Source: Rosettibacter sp964572725
GTDB taxonomy: Bacteria; Bacteroidota; Ignavibacteria; Ignavibacteriales; Melioribacteraceae
Direction of reading: 5' to 3'
Assembly (NCBI GenBank): GCA_964572725.1
Contig: CAZNFW010000022.1
Span: 1 to 46,796, forward strand
Length of the DNA: 46,796 nucleotides
Of this stretch, positions 36,643 to 45,860 are shown piece by piece. The position numbers and the translations under genes were made by a program. The notes under the pieces are model-generated. The model was not told the origin of the DNA. It saw only the letters and a list, made by a program, of their open reading frames with translations, and made no database searches. How positions within the stretch are numbered: position 1 is the stretch's first letter; every line of letters starts with the position of its first letter.

Positions 36643-37629
36643 TTATTGCTTCATAATTTCTTCAAATTCTTCTTTGCTTATTTTTAATAAGCCGTTTGGT
36701 AATAATCTTGGTGTTAAAATTTTCCATTTATTATCTTTCGAAAAAATTTCTTTGAACAAAGGAAGTGCATCATTAAATCTGCCATTATTGGCTAATGTGA
36801 CGGCAGTCCAGTATTTCATTTCAAGATTATCAGGGAACATTTGCATAGCAGTTGAATATTCCTGCATTGCTTTTTCCATATCATTTTTTTCAACAGCAAG
36901 GTCGCCGTTATTCATGTGTTCATAAGCCTGATGGACTTTTAATAATCGTCTCAGTTCGACTAATGGTTCTGGATTGTCATCGACTCTCAAATCAACAAGT
37001 TTATCTTCCCAGATATTTCCTGTTGGTTTACCGGAGAAAACAAGAAGAGCAGCAGACTGTTTGCCGCGAATATCACCTCCTGCCTGTTCAGCTGCTTCAA
37101 GAGCTATTAATAATCTTTCAGCTAATGGACCTTTTGATTTTTGAAATGCTTCTGCCATTGAAGGCCATACTTTATCGCTGGACATTAAATTTGCTTGAAC
37201 TGAAAAACCGTTCCCCACTATATGTCCAGCTGGATGAATACAATTTTTACCTGTAAATGCTGCTACATTTCCTCTTGCATCTAAAACAGCAAGCTGACGA
37301 TATTCTCTTCCTTCATCACTTTGAATTAATTCATTTACAACTTCTTGTGGCGATTTTCCTTTCTTCAAAAGTTCTAATCCTCTTGGTCCAAACGATGCAT
37401 TAACAAAAGATTGAGTTGCAATTACTCCAACTCCTGCTTCACCCCAGCAAACTACTGTTCCTACTGAAAACCAGTGCGATTGTACAGCAACACCAATTTG
37501 TCCTGTCAAAGAATCATATGCAACTATTGAATAAGTATGAGTTAATGGATTTCCTGAAAAAAATGTTTGTGAGTAGTTTTTTATTGTAAATATTACAATC
37601 AATAAAAAAAATAAATTTGCCTTTTTCAT
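36643..37629 (-). CDS. Exported DUF1028 (Ntn-hydrolase-like) protein with TPR tail
   Basis: Family of unknown reaction with an Ntn-hydrolase-like fold. Seen: 328 aa; signal peptide at about 1-20 (LFFLLIVIFTIKNYSQ). DUF1028 spans about 25-225: THTYSIVAYDSLTGQIGVAVQS, VVCWGEAGVGVIATQS, GFSVQANLMS and RLLIALEAAEQAGGDIRGKQSAAL. Two TPR-like helical repeats at about 250-310 (AYEHMNNGDLAVEKNDMEKAMQEY) end the chain. ATG 37629 was chosen because aaaggg lies 7 bases before it; the frame is open further up but without such a site. The hotdog gene follows. Confidence 0.85.
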   Translation of the reverse strand: MKKANLFFLLIVIFTIKNYSQTFFSGNPLTHTYSIVAYDSLTGQIGVAVQSHWFSVGTVVCWGEAGVGVIATQSFVNASFGPRGLELLKKGKSPQEVVNELIQSDEGREYRQLAVLDARGNVAAFTGKNCIHPAGHIVGNGFSVQANLMSSDKVWPSMAEAFQKSKGPLAERLLIALEAAEQAGGDIRGKQSAALLVFSGKPTGNIWEDKLVDLRVDDNPEPLVELRRLLKVHQAYEHMNNGDLAVEKNDMEKAMQEYSTAMQMFPDNLEMKYWTAVTLANNGRFNDALPLFKEIFSKDNKWKILTPRLLPNGLLKISKEEFEEIMKQ

Positions 37630-37694
37630 GACTTTTCCCTTTAGAATGTTTGAGCTAAAATAAAATATTATCTTCAATGTAAAAAACATAAAAT

Positions 37695-37726
37695 TTGCTA
37701 TTGATAAACATTTGCATTTATTTTTG
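37695..37726 (+). promoter_or_regulatory. Bacteroidota-type promoter of the FKBP gene
   Basis: TTG at 37695-37697, a 21-base spacer, then TATTTTTG at 37719-37726, fitting TAnnTTTG. It lies 60 bases before the ATG at 37787. Confidence 0.45.
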
Positions 37727-37786
37727 TTTGTCTATTGAAAAATTGGTTGACATAATTAATAAAATTAAATTCATTCTGGAGTAAAA

Positions 37787-38485
37787 ATGAAGTACACAAA
37801 ATTATTTTTCGTATTAATATTTTCATTTTCATTATTATTTGCACAAAACAAAAATGAACAAAAGCCGCAATTAAAAACACAGGATGATTCTATAAGTTAC
37901 AGCATTGGACAAAATATTGGAAAAAATTTGAAGGATGCAGACCTTCATATCAATTTCGATATTTTGTATCAGGGAATGCAGGATCAGATTAAAGGAAGTT
38001 CATTGTTGACTGACGATGATATTCAAAAAGTAATGATTGCTTTTAATCAAAAATTAATTGCTAAAAGGAATGCTCAAATGAATGCAATAAAAGAAAAAAA
38101 TAAAAAAGAAGCAGAAGCATTCCTTGCAGAAAATAAAAAGAAAGAAGGTGTGGTAACATTACCAAGCGGACTTCAATATAAAGTTTTAGTTAAAGGAAAT
38201 GGTCCATCACCAAAAGATACAAGTACTGTTAAAGTTCATTACATCGGAACATTGCTGGACGGCAGAGAATTTGACAATTCTTATAAAAGAGGTGAACCAG
38301 CAGAATTTCCTCTCAATCAGGTTATTAAAGGATGGACAGAAGCTCTTCAACTAATGCATGTTGGAGATAAATGGATTTTGTATATTCCACCAGAATTAGC
38401 TTATGGTGAAAATGGTGCTGGCAATACAATTGAACCAAATTCACTTTTAATTTTTGAAGTAGAATTACTTGATGTACTTAACTAA
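37787..38485 (+). CDS. FKBP-type peptidyl-prolyl isomerase (Mip/FkpA-like)
   Basis: Exported proline isomerase/chaperone acting in the periplasm. Seen: 232 aa; signal peptide at 1-19 (ending LLFAQ). The FKBP_N dimerisation region spans about 33-130 (SYSIGQNIGKNLKDADLHINFD, then a charged helix). The FKBP_C catalytic domain spans about 140-232: LPSGLQYKVLVKGNGPSP, VKVHYIGTLLDGREFDNSY, VIKGWTEALQLMHVGDKW and IPPELAYGENGAGNTIEPNS. These are the usual family motifs with nothing missing. ctggag lies 7 bases before the ATG. It appears monocistronic, followed by a strong hairpin. Confidence 0.93.
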   Translation: MKYTKLFFVLIFSFSLLFAQNKNEQKPQLKTQDDSISYSIGQNIGKNLKDADLHINFDILYQGMQDQIKGSSLLTDDDIQKVMIAFNQKLIAKRNAQMNAIKEKNKKEAEAFLAENKKKEGVVTLPSGLQYKVLVKGNGPSPKDTSTVKVHYIGTLLDGREFDNSYKRGEPAEFPLNQVIKGWTEALQLMHVGDKWILYIPPELAYGENGAGNTIEPNSLLIFEVELLDVLN

Positions 38486-38496
38486 ATCTTAAATTG

Positions 38497-38533
38497 AAGA
38501 GCAAGAGAAAATTTTTTACTTTCTCTTGCTCTT
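38497..38533. terminator. 14-bp perfect stem-loop after the FKBP gene
   Basis: aagagcaagagaaa (38497-38510) pairs exactly with tttctcttgctctt (38520-38533) around a 9-base loop, 12 bases past the stop. A run of six T's lies inside the loop rather than after the stem, so it is either a terminator of unusual form or an mRNA-stabilising stem. Confidence 0.65.
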
Positions 38534-38664
38534 ATAAAATGCTTCTTAGTAAAAAATAAATTCTTTCCATATTCAATTAAATACTTCGAATTATTTTCTA
38601 TCCATTATTCACTGGCAAAAATTTTTATGATAAGATAAATTTATTGCAAAAAAATATTATTAAT

Positions 38665-39651
38665 ATGAAATTTATTCCTTCATACATAGAACTTTTAAAA
38701 AGCGGAGAACTTGAAAAACGGGCTGAAGAAGCACTTAATATTTTAAAATCGTGTAAAAGCTGTCCAAGAAATTGTGAAGTAAATCGTTTTGAAAATGAAT
38801 ATGGTTTTTGTATGAGTGGATATTTGCCTATAGTTTCATCTTATACACCTCATTTTGGAGAAGAACCTGTATTATCAGGAACTCGTGGTGCTGGAAATAT
38901 TTTTTTTGGAAATTGTAATTTAAGATGTATTTACTGTCAGAATTTTGAAATCAGTCAAAACTGGAAAAATGAAAGAAAGCACGAAGTCACTCATGAACGA
39001 TTAGCAGAAATTATGTTGAGACTTCAGCAAATGGGATGTCATAATATTGGACTTGTTTCTCCAACACATTTTTCTGCATCAATCTTAAAATCAATTTTTA
39101 TTGCAGCACAAAATGGATTAAATCTTCCAATCATTTACAATACTAATGGATATGATTCTGTTGATGTATTAAAACTTTATGATGGGGTGATTGATATTTA
39201 TTTGCCTGATTTCAAATATGGAAATGACCTATACGCACGCAAATATTCTTTTGTAGATGATTACTTTGAAAAAACTAAAGCAGCCATTAAAGAAATGTAC
39301 AGACAGGTTGGAGATAAACTGGTCTATGATGGTAATGTTGTTGTAAGAGGATTGATAATTCGTCATCTTGTTTTGCCTAATGGATTGGCAGAATCAGAAA
39401 AAGTATTTCAATTTATTGCAGAGGAATTAAGTCCAGATGTTCATATATCCTTAATGTCTCAGTATTATCCAACAAACAAGGCGCACAAAGAAATTTTATT
39501 GAGCCGAACTATTAGAGAATCAGAATATGAAAGAACGCTTGAATTAATGGATAAGTATGGTCTTCACAATGGATGGATACAGGAAATGGACAGCTTTGAA
39601 CATTACAGACCAAATTTCTGGGAAAGTCGTGATAATCCTTTTAATAATTAA
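38665..39651 (+). CDS. Radical SAM protein, PflA-like (PflX type)
   Basis: Cytoplasmic radical SAM enzyme often annotated as a pyruvate-formate-lyase activating enzyme homologue; the true substrate of this branch is unknown. Seen: 328 aa. The radical cluster motif CNLRCIYC gives C84, C88 and C91. The N-terminus has four more cysteines, C30, C33, C37 and C49 (CKSCPRNC...GFC), which could bind a second cluster. Later motifs are YNTNGYD, DIYLPDFKYG and RHLVLPNGLAES. No clear ribosome site was seen; ATG 38665 is preferred over TTG 38644. No glycyl-radical enzyme gene lies nearby, so activation of a PFL is not supported by context. Confidence 0.85.
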   Translation: MKFIPSYIELLKSGELEKRAEEALNILKSCKSCPRNCEVNRFENEYGFCMSGYLPIVSSYTPHFGEEPVLSGTRGAGNIFFGNCNLRCIYCQNFEISQNWKNERKHEVTHERLAEIMLRLQQMGCHNIGLVSPTHFSASILKSIFIAAQNGLNLPIIYNTNGYDSVDVLKLYDGVIDIYLPDFKYGNDLYARKYSFVDDYFEKTKAAIKEMYRQVGDKLVYDGNVVVRGLIIRHLVLPNGLAESEKVFQFIAEELSPDVHISLMSQYYPTNKAHKEILLSRTIRESEYERTLELMDKYGLHNGWIQEMDSFEHYRPNFWESRDNPFNN

Positions 39652-39712
39652 AATGAGTAGAATTATTCTAATTAGATATGTTAAATGTTTACTAAATCAA
39701 GTTGATAATAAA

Positions 39713-41020
39713 TTATACAGCTTCACCAAAAAGTGTGGCTGATGTAGTTCTGTTTATTTTTACTCGAACGTAATCACCAATTTTTATGTTTTCTTTTCTG
39801 GGGATAATAACAACTTTGTTAGTATCTGTTCTGCCCGACAAAAATTCTTCCGACTTTTTGCTTAATCCTTCAACAAGAATTACTTCTTCTTTATTAATAA
39901 GCTGTTGATTTATTTCATAAGAAATTTTTTGCTGCAGTTCGATAATTTCGTTTAATCTTCTCAATTTTATTTCTTCAGGAACATCATCTTTCATGTTGTA
40001 TGCTTTGGTACCTTCTCGTGGTGAATACTTAAACATATAAGCTCCATCATATCTAACCTGTTTCATAACATTCAAGGTCATCTGATGGTCTTCTTCGGTT
40101 TCCGTTGGAAATCCTGCAATTATATCGGTTGAGAAACTAACACCCGGAATAATTTTTCTTGCTTTTTCAATTAAGTTGAGATAATGTTCAATTGTATATG
40201 TGCGGTTCATTAATTCAAGAATTCTGTTTGAACCTGATTGTACCGGAAGATGAATGTAATTACAAATATTTTCATGTTCTGCAATTGTGTATAATAGTTT
40301 ATCCGATAAATCCTGCGGGTGAGATGTTGTAAATCTTATTCTCATATTTTTATCAACTGATGCGCAGGCGGCAAGCAAATCTGCAAAATCATAATTGCCG
40401 TCATTGTAAGAGTTAACATTCTGTCCAAGCAAAGTAACTTCTTTAAAACCTCTTTCAGATAATTTCTTAATTTCTTCAACTACAGAATGTAATGAGCGGC
40501 TTCTTTCTCTTCCTCTTGTAAATGGAACAACACAAAACGAACAAAATTTATCACATCCTCTCATTACTGCAATCCATGCACTTATTCCATCTTCTCGGTA
40601 TGGTTCTATGTCTTCATATGTTTCTGTTCTTGAAAGTTTTACACCAATGCCTTTTTCACCACCAAATGCAGATTCAATATATTCAGGCAGTCTTCTGTAT
40701 TCATCTGGACCAACTACAACATCAACAATTTTCTTTTCTTCAATCAGACTTTTTCTCAGCCTTTCTGCCATGCATCCAAGAACACCAATTACAGCAGAAG
40801 GATTTTTCTTCTTATAATTTTTTAAATGATCTAATCTATGGAAAATTTTTTCTTCTGCATTTTCCCGTACACTGCAAGTATTTAAGAGAATTACATTAGC
40901 ATCCTCAATTTGCTTTGTGATTTCATATCCCTGCTTCTTTAAAATTCCCATTATTAATTCAGAATCTGCAAGATTCATCTGGCAACCATAAGTCTCAATA
41001 TAAATATGATTTTTATTCAT
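39713..41020 (-). CDS. miaB: tRNA-2-methylthio-N6-dimethylallyladenosine synthase
   Basis: Adds the methylthio group to i6A37 in tRNAs reading UNN codons. Seen: 435 aa, typical length. The UPF0004 domain binds the auxiliary cluster through C13 (ETYGCQMN), C49 (LLNTCSVREN) and C83 (VLGCMAER). The radical SAM cluster is C156, C160, C163 (GCDKFCSFCVVPFTRG). A C-terminal TRAM domain spans about 370-433. Motifs LLGQNVNSY and LPVQSGSNRIL separate MiaB from RimO and MtaB. Convergent with the radical SAM gene and divergent from hemL. Confidence 0.96.
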   Translation of the reverse strand: MNKNHIYIETYGCQMNLADSELIMGILKKQGYEITKQIEDANVILLNTCSVRENAEEKIFHRLDHLKNYKKKNPSAVIGVLGCMAERLRKSLIEEKKIVDVVVGPDEYRRLPEYIESAFGGEKGIGVKLSRTETYEDIEPYREDGISAWIAVMRGCDKFCSFCVVPFTRGRERSRSLHSVVEEIKKLSERGFKEVTLLGQNVNSYNDGNYDFADLLAACASVDKNMRIRFTTSHPQDLSDKLLYTIAEHENICNYIHLPVQSGSNRILELMNRTYTIEHYLNLIEKARKIIPGVSFSTDIIAGFPTETEEDHQMTLNVMKQVRYDGAYMFKYSPREGTKAYNMKDDVPEEIKLRRLNEIIELQQKISYEINQQLINKEEVILVEGLSKKSEEFLSGRTDTNKVVIIPRKENIKIGDYVRVKINRTTSATLFGEAV

Positions 41021-41188
41021 TCCTACCCTTTTTAATATAAACTTTCAAATTTGGGTTACAAAGCTAAAAAGAATGATTAAGATTAACAAGACAGAATGGC
41101 TAAATATCGTTTTCTCAAACAATTCTTAATTTATTTCTTAAATAATTAATATTTTTTAACACCTGTTTTTAATAAAAATGGAGTTAAA

Positions 41189-42493
41189 ATGAATATAAGT
41201 CTTAGTGAAAGATTATTTGAAGAAGCAAAAAAATATATTCCCGGTGGCGTTAATTCCCCCGTGAGAGCATTTAAGTCAGTAGGAGGAACACCATTATTTA
41301 TTTCAAAAGGAATTGGTTCAAAAATGATTGATGTAGATGGTAATGAATTTATTGATTACATAGGAAGCTGGGGACCACATTTATTCGGGCATAATCCTGA
41401 ATTTATAAAGCAGTCTATTTTAAATGCGCTTGAAAATGGAACAAGCTTTGGTGCACCAACAGAACTCGAAGTTAAAATTGCAAAGTTAATTACAGAACTT
41501 GTTCCATCAGTAGAAATGGTTAGAATGGTAAATAGCGGAACTGAAGCTACAATGAGTGCAATTCGTGCAGCAAGAGGTTTTACTGGTAAAGATAAAATTA
41601 TAAAATTTGAAGGCTGTTACCACGGACATGGAGATTTCTTTTTAATTAAAGCTGGAAGCGGAGCTTTAACATTTGGTGTACCAACATCTCCGGGAGTAAC
41701 AAAAGGTAACGCAGCTGATACTCTTATAGCAGAATATAACAATATTGATTCTGTTAAAAAATTAATTTATGAAAATAAAACAGATGGAAGAAATCAAATT
41801 GCTGCTGTTATAGTTGAGCCGGTTGCTGGAAATATGGGAACAGTTCTTCCTGAAAAAAATTTTTTGAGAGAATTAAGAGAAATTTGCAGCGAAGAAAAAA
41901 TAGTTTTGATTTTTGATGAAGTTATGACAGGATTTCGACTTTCAAAAGGAGGGGCACAGGAAATTTATGGGGTCAAACCAGATTTGACAACATTTGGAAA
42001 AATTATTGGCGGCGGTTTGCCTGTTGGTGCTTACGGCGGTAAAAAAGAAATTATGGAAATGATATCGCCAAGCGGTCCAGTTTATCAGGCAGGCACATTA
42101 AGCGGCAATCCAATAGCTATGAGTGCTGGTTATGCGGCTTTAACTTACATAAAAAATCATCCTGAAATTTATGAGCAGCTCGAACAAAATTCTGCTTATC
42201 TTGAAAATGGAATTAAAGATGCAATAAAATTATCAGGCAGAAATTTTCAACTCAATAGAATTGGTTCAATGATGACATTATTTTTTACTGAGGAACCAGT
42301 TACTGATTATAAAACAGCAGTTAAGTCAGATACCAAACTCTATGCTAAATATTTTCACGAAATGTTAAATCGTGGAATTTATTTACCGCCAGCGCAGTTT
42401 GAAGCAATGTTTGTTTCAACAGCACATTCAAAAGATGATTTGGATAAAACAATTGCAGCTAATTTTGAAGTTTTGAAGAAAATTGTAAAATAA
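41189..42493 (+). CDS. hemL: Glutamate-1-semialdehyde 2,1-aminomutase
   Basis: Makes 5-aminolevulinate from glutamate-1-semialdehyde in the C5 route to heme; it feeds HemB, also in this window. Seen: 434 aa. PLP-dependent class III aminotransferase fold with PGGVNSPVRAFKS at the N-terminus, MVNSGTEATMSAIRAARG, GCYHGHGD, LIFDEVMTGFR and the PLP lysine K271 (TFGKIIGGGLPVGAYGG). Full length and no anomalies. aatggagtt precedes the ATG. The presence of hemL shows the C5 pathway rather than ALA synthase. Confidence 0.97.
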   Translation: MNISLSERLFEEAKKYIPGGVNSPVRAFKSVGGTPLFISKGIGSKMIDVDGNEFIDYIGSWGPHLFGHNPEFIKQSILNALENGTSFGAPTELEVKIAKLITELVPSVEMVRMVNSGTEATMSAIRAARGFTGKDKIIKFEGCYHGHGDFFLIKAGSGALTFGVPTSPGVTKGNAADTLIAEYNNIDSVKKLIYENKTDGRNQIAAVIVEPVAGNMGTVLPEKNFLRELREICSEEKIVLIFDEVMTGFRLSKGGAQEIYGVKPDLTTFGKIIGGGLPVGAYGGKKEIMEMISPSGPVYQAGTLSGNPIAMSAGYAALTYIKNHPEIYEQLEQNSAYLENGIKDAIKLSGRNFQLNRIGSMMTLFFTEEPVTDYKTAVKSDTKLYAKYFHEMLNRGIYLPPAQFEAMFVSTAHSKDDLDKTIAANFEVLKKIVK

Positions 42494-43074
42494 AATATTC
42501 TTGAAGGCAAAAATTATTTTTCAACAACTCATGTCTTTCATTCTTTTTTGGATACCCATCTGCCTTTAGACAGCCCCCACACTCCCAACTGTCATTCCCG
42601 TGAAAACGGGAATCCATAATACTTAGATACCCGCTTTCGTGAGTATGACATTGTAAGCATTCTATTATTCCCGCACAGGTGGAAATCCACTTTATTCTAT
42701 TTTTATCACTGTTTTAATATTCTTTCTGGATACCCGCGTTCGCGGGTATGACAGGTGAGGATGCAGAATACCTATCTGTTATCGCCAAGTTTAAAATTTT
42801 CGTGAGTATGGCAAGTGAGAGTGTTATTTATTTTCTAATTGTCATTTCCGCAAAAGCGGGGATCCATTTTTTGCGCATTTATTTTTTGGATACCTGCATT
42901 AGCGTACGACAGGTGTAGAAGCTTACATAGAAACAAACTTGTCGTTCAAACAATTTTAAAAACTTGCGAGGTTAAAAACCTGCCTGCCAAAATATGACGG
43001 GCAGGTTTTCACAAATTTTGAACTTGCTAAATACAAGCAGGATTGAAAAATTGCTTTTTAGAAATACAATATTT
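42494..43074. repeat. Gene-free region with at least five palindromic repeat units
   Basis: No gene. Units of the form gtcattcccg...cgggaatcca and ggatacccgc...gcgggtatgacag occur at about 42591-42617, 42627-42652, 42727-42753, 42841-42868 and 42886-42914, with partial ones between. At 42977-43007 lies an aacctgcc/ggcaggtt hairpin. 43042-43062 matches the right end of the MITE-like family (compare 4853-4873). It separates the convergent hemL and alcohol dehydrogenase genes. Confidence 0.7.
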
Positions 43075-44223
43075 TTATTCTAAACAAAGCTGTAAAATTT
43101 CAATTACTTCTTTTTTGCCAATATTTTCATGTTCACCAAGTTTTTGATTTCTTTCTTCAAATCTCTGTGCAATCTCTTCAAATTTTTCTGTGCCTATTCC
43201 ATTTTCTTTAAGTTTTGTTTTCATTCCAAGTGAACGGAAAAATTGTTCAGTCATTTCAATTGCTTTATCTGCTGCATCACTCCCTTCATAATTCCATACG
43301 TTTTTGGCATATTGTTTTAATTTTTCCTCTTTATTTTTCTTCTGAAGTTTCCAAACTCCGGGCAAAACAATTGCAAGTGTTCTTGCATGGTCAAGTCCAT
43401 AAAAAGCTGTTAATTCGTGACCGATTGAATGAGTTGCCCAGTCTTGTGGAACACCGCATCCAATATTTCCATTTAGAGCTTGAGTTGCAGTCCACATTAA
43501 ATTTGCACGCAGATTATAATCAGTAGGATATTTTAAAACTTTCGGTCCTTCCTCAATCAATATTTTTAATAATGCTTCTGCAAATTTATCCTGAACAGCT
43601 GCATTAACTGGATAAGTCATATATTGTTCTGTGACATGAACAAAAGTATCAACAATACCATTAGCTGTTTGCCACTCTGATAAAGTAAAAGTTGTTTCTG
43701 GGTCTAAAATTGAAAATCGGGGATAAACAAGCGGATGACCAAATGAAAGTTTTTCTTGCGTTGATTCACGGGATATAACAGCAAACATGTTCATTTCTGA
43801 ACCAGTAGCCGGCAAAGTTAAAACACTTCCGAGTGGAATAGCCTTTTTTGGTGTAGCACCTTTTGATAAGATATCCCAAGGGTCTCCATCTTCGTATAAA
43901 GCTGCAACTGCAATGAATTTTGTTCCATCAAGAACAGATCCTCCTCCTACACTTAATAGAAAATCTATTTTAGAATTTTTGCACATATCAACTGCTTTCA
44001 TCAATGTTTCATATTTTGGATTTGGTTCAATACCTCCGAATTCAAGTAAATTAAAATCTTTGAGAGCTTCTTTTACCTGTTCATAAACCCCATTCTTTTT
44101 TATTGAACCTCCTCCGTAAGTCATTAATATTTTTGAATCTTTTGGGATAATAGAAGATAATTCTTTAATTGTTCCTTTCCCAAAAACTATTTTAACTGGA
44201 TTATGATATATAAAGTTGTTCAT
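43075..44223 (-). CDS. Iron-dependent alcohol dehydrogenase (YqhD/BdhA-like)
   Basis: Reduces aldehydes with NAD(P)H, group III metal-dependent alcohol dehydrogenase. Seen: 382 aa. The N-terminal nucleotide domain has YHNPVKIVFGKGTI, LMTYGGGSIKKNGVY and LLSVGGGSVLDGTKF; this GGGS form is typical of the NADPH-preferring YqhD/butanol dehydrogenase branch. The C-terminal metal domain has ligand candidates in NGIVDTFVHVTEQY (Asp, His) and HSIGHELTAFYGLDHARTLA (two His). Full length. It stands upstream, on the same strand, of nothing in particular; the preceding ferredoxin gene ends 52 bases away, so cotranscription is possible. Confidence 0.92.
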   Translation of the reverse strand: MNNFIYHNPVKIVFGKGTIKELSSIIPKDSKILMTYGGGSIKKNGVYEQVKEALKDFNLLEFGGIEPNPKYETLMKAVDMCKNSKIDFLLSVGGGSVLDGTKFIAVAALYEDGDPWDILSKGATPKKAIPLGSVLTLPATGSEMNMFAVISRESTQEKLSFGHPLVYPRFSILDPETTFTLSEWQTANGIVDTFVHVTEQYMTYPVNAAVQDKFAEALLKILIEEGPKVLKYPTDYNLRANLMWTATQALNGNIGCGVPQDWATHSIGHELTAFYGLDHARTLAIVLPGVWKLQKKNKEEKLKQYAKNVWNYEGSDAADKAIEMTEQFFRSLGMKTKLKENGIGTEKFEEIAQRFEERNQKLGEHENIGKKEVIEILQLCLE

Positions 44224-44275
44224 AATTAACTCCGTTATTAATTCTAAAATTTAATTCAGTTTGCAAAAATAAAAA

Positions 44276-45858
44276 TTAGAAAGGAAATTCTTCTTTGTAA
44301 TCAATTTGTGGCTGTGGTTTTTCTTCTTCAAGATTCTTTTTGGCAATTTGATGATAAACATTCCCTTCAACATAAATTGCTTTGTATGGTTTTACAGGAC
44401 AGGCATATTCACATGCGCCGCACCCTATACAATATTCTTCTCGAACTTCAGGAATAAATAAATTTTTTTCAAATGGAATCATATGAACTGCTTTTGTTGG
44501 ACAATGTTCTGAACATGCACCGCAGTCAGTTTTCTGGGTATTAACAATACAGTTATCTTTGATAAATTTTGCTTTCCCAATTTGTGTTAACTTTTTCTTT
44601 TCAATTTCAATAGGCAGAATTGCACCGGTTGGACATACCTGACTGCAAATATTACAATCATAATTGCAAAAACCTGCTTCGTTATTTAATCTTGGTTGAA
44701 GCATTCCTATAAATCCATATTCAAGAAAAGAAGGCTGAAGAACTTGAGTTGGACATGAACTTACACACAGATGACATGCAGTGCAAATTGAATTAAATCT
44801 TTTTATGCTGATTGAACCGGGAGGTGATACAGCATTTTCTCTTAATATTGGAACTGTGCTTGGCTTTGTTACAACAATTTGTTTTTTAACTTNNNNNNNN
44901 NNGCAAATACTGAAGTTAGTGATGCTAAATAAATTCCAGTTGAAATTAAGAATTTTCTTTTTGATTCATTAAGTATATCAACTTCCTGTTTGTATTTGTT
45001 TTCTTTTTTGAATCCAAATGTGATGCCTTGAGTTGGACATAAGGAAATGCAGTCAAAACATGCAACACATCTTGACATATCCACTGTTTTGGATTCACTA
45101 TCTATACAATTTGCTTTGCAGTCTCGTTCACATAATCCGCAGCTTAAACATTCTTCATCTTTAATTATTATTTTTAGAAAAGAAAATTTTGATATTAATC
45201 CCAGCAAAGTACCTACAGGGCAAACTGTATTACAGTACAATCTTCCTTTTTTATATGACAAATAACCTACAAGAATAAAAAAAGAAATTGTTAAGATAAA
45301 TGGAATTAAATTAAAAGACTTTATTTCGTAAGGATATAAAGAATAAACTTTAAAGCTCGATAAAATATTTGCTAAAATATTATTAATGCCTATTAATAAA
45401 GGTCTAAAAATGTTTCCTGCTATTCTTCCATAAATGCTGTATGGGTCAAGCAAATTTATTCCAAGAGCAAATCCAGATAAAAATAAAAGAATACAAATAG
45501 CAAGAAAAGACCATCTTAATATTTTTTGTTCTTTCAAAAATTCAAATCTTCTTTTCCTTCTTTTGATTTTCTTGGCAATGTAATTAATAATGTCCTGTAA
45601 AAATCCAAGTGGACAAATTGCAGAACAGTATATTCTTCCAAAGAGAATTGTGAATAAAAATATAAGAATAAAACCACTTGTAAAGACTGAGAACATGGCA
45701 AGAGATTTTAAGAGCGAGGGGACAAATTGAAAATAAAGAATATATTTTGTAAGCGAAGCCGGAATTTGTTCTGTGAAATCAACAAGAATTATTGTTGTTG
45801 GAATAAAAAATAAAATTGAAAGAACAATCCGTAATTTTCTGAGCATTGATGTATTCAT
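44276..45858 (-). CDS. NapH-like membrane polyferredoxin, interrupted by assembly gap
   Basis: An inner-membrane electron-transfer protein; partner unknown. Seen: from ATG 45858, four or five membrane helices (IVLSILFFIPTTIILVDF and others) and CSAICPLGFLQD and CNTVCPVGTLLG as in NapH. Two 4Fe-4S motifs follow (CLSCGLCERDCKANC, CVACFDCISLCPTQG) and then RKFLISTGIYLAS. The sequence then hits ten N's at 44893-44902. Beyond it an open frame continues with four more clusters (CTACHLCVSSCP, CNYDCNICSQVCP, CGACSEHCP, CIGCGACEYACP) to 44276. Bacteroidota proteins of about 500 aa carry exactly this order in one chain, so both halves are taken as one gene; the frame change is due to the unknown gap length. 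Confidence 0.8.
44893..44902. other. Assembly gap (10 N)
   Basis: Ten undetermined bases of unknown true length inside the polyferredoxin gene. Any stop or start called across it is unreliable, including the apparent end of the upstream half at 44869. Confidence 0.99.
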
Positions 45859-45860
45859 TT

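Noticed and set aside
42580..42920. CRISPR array
   Set aside because: The repeats are palindromes of unequal length and spacing with diverged sequence, there are no uniform spacers, and no cas genes are present.
44869..44892. Separate C-terminus KLKNKLL for the NapH-like half
   Set aside because: It arises only by reading through ten N's of unknown true length in an arbitrary frame.
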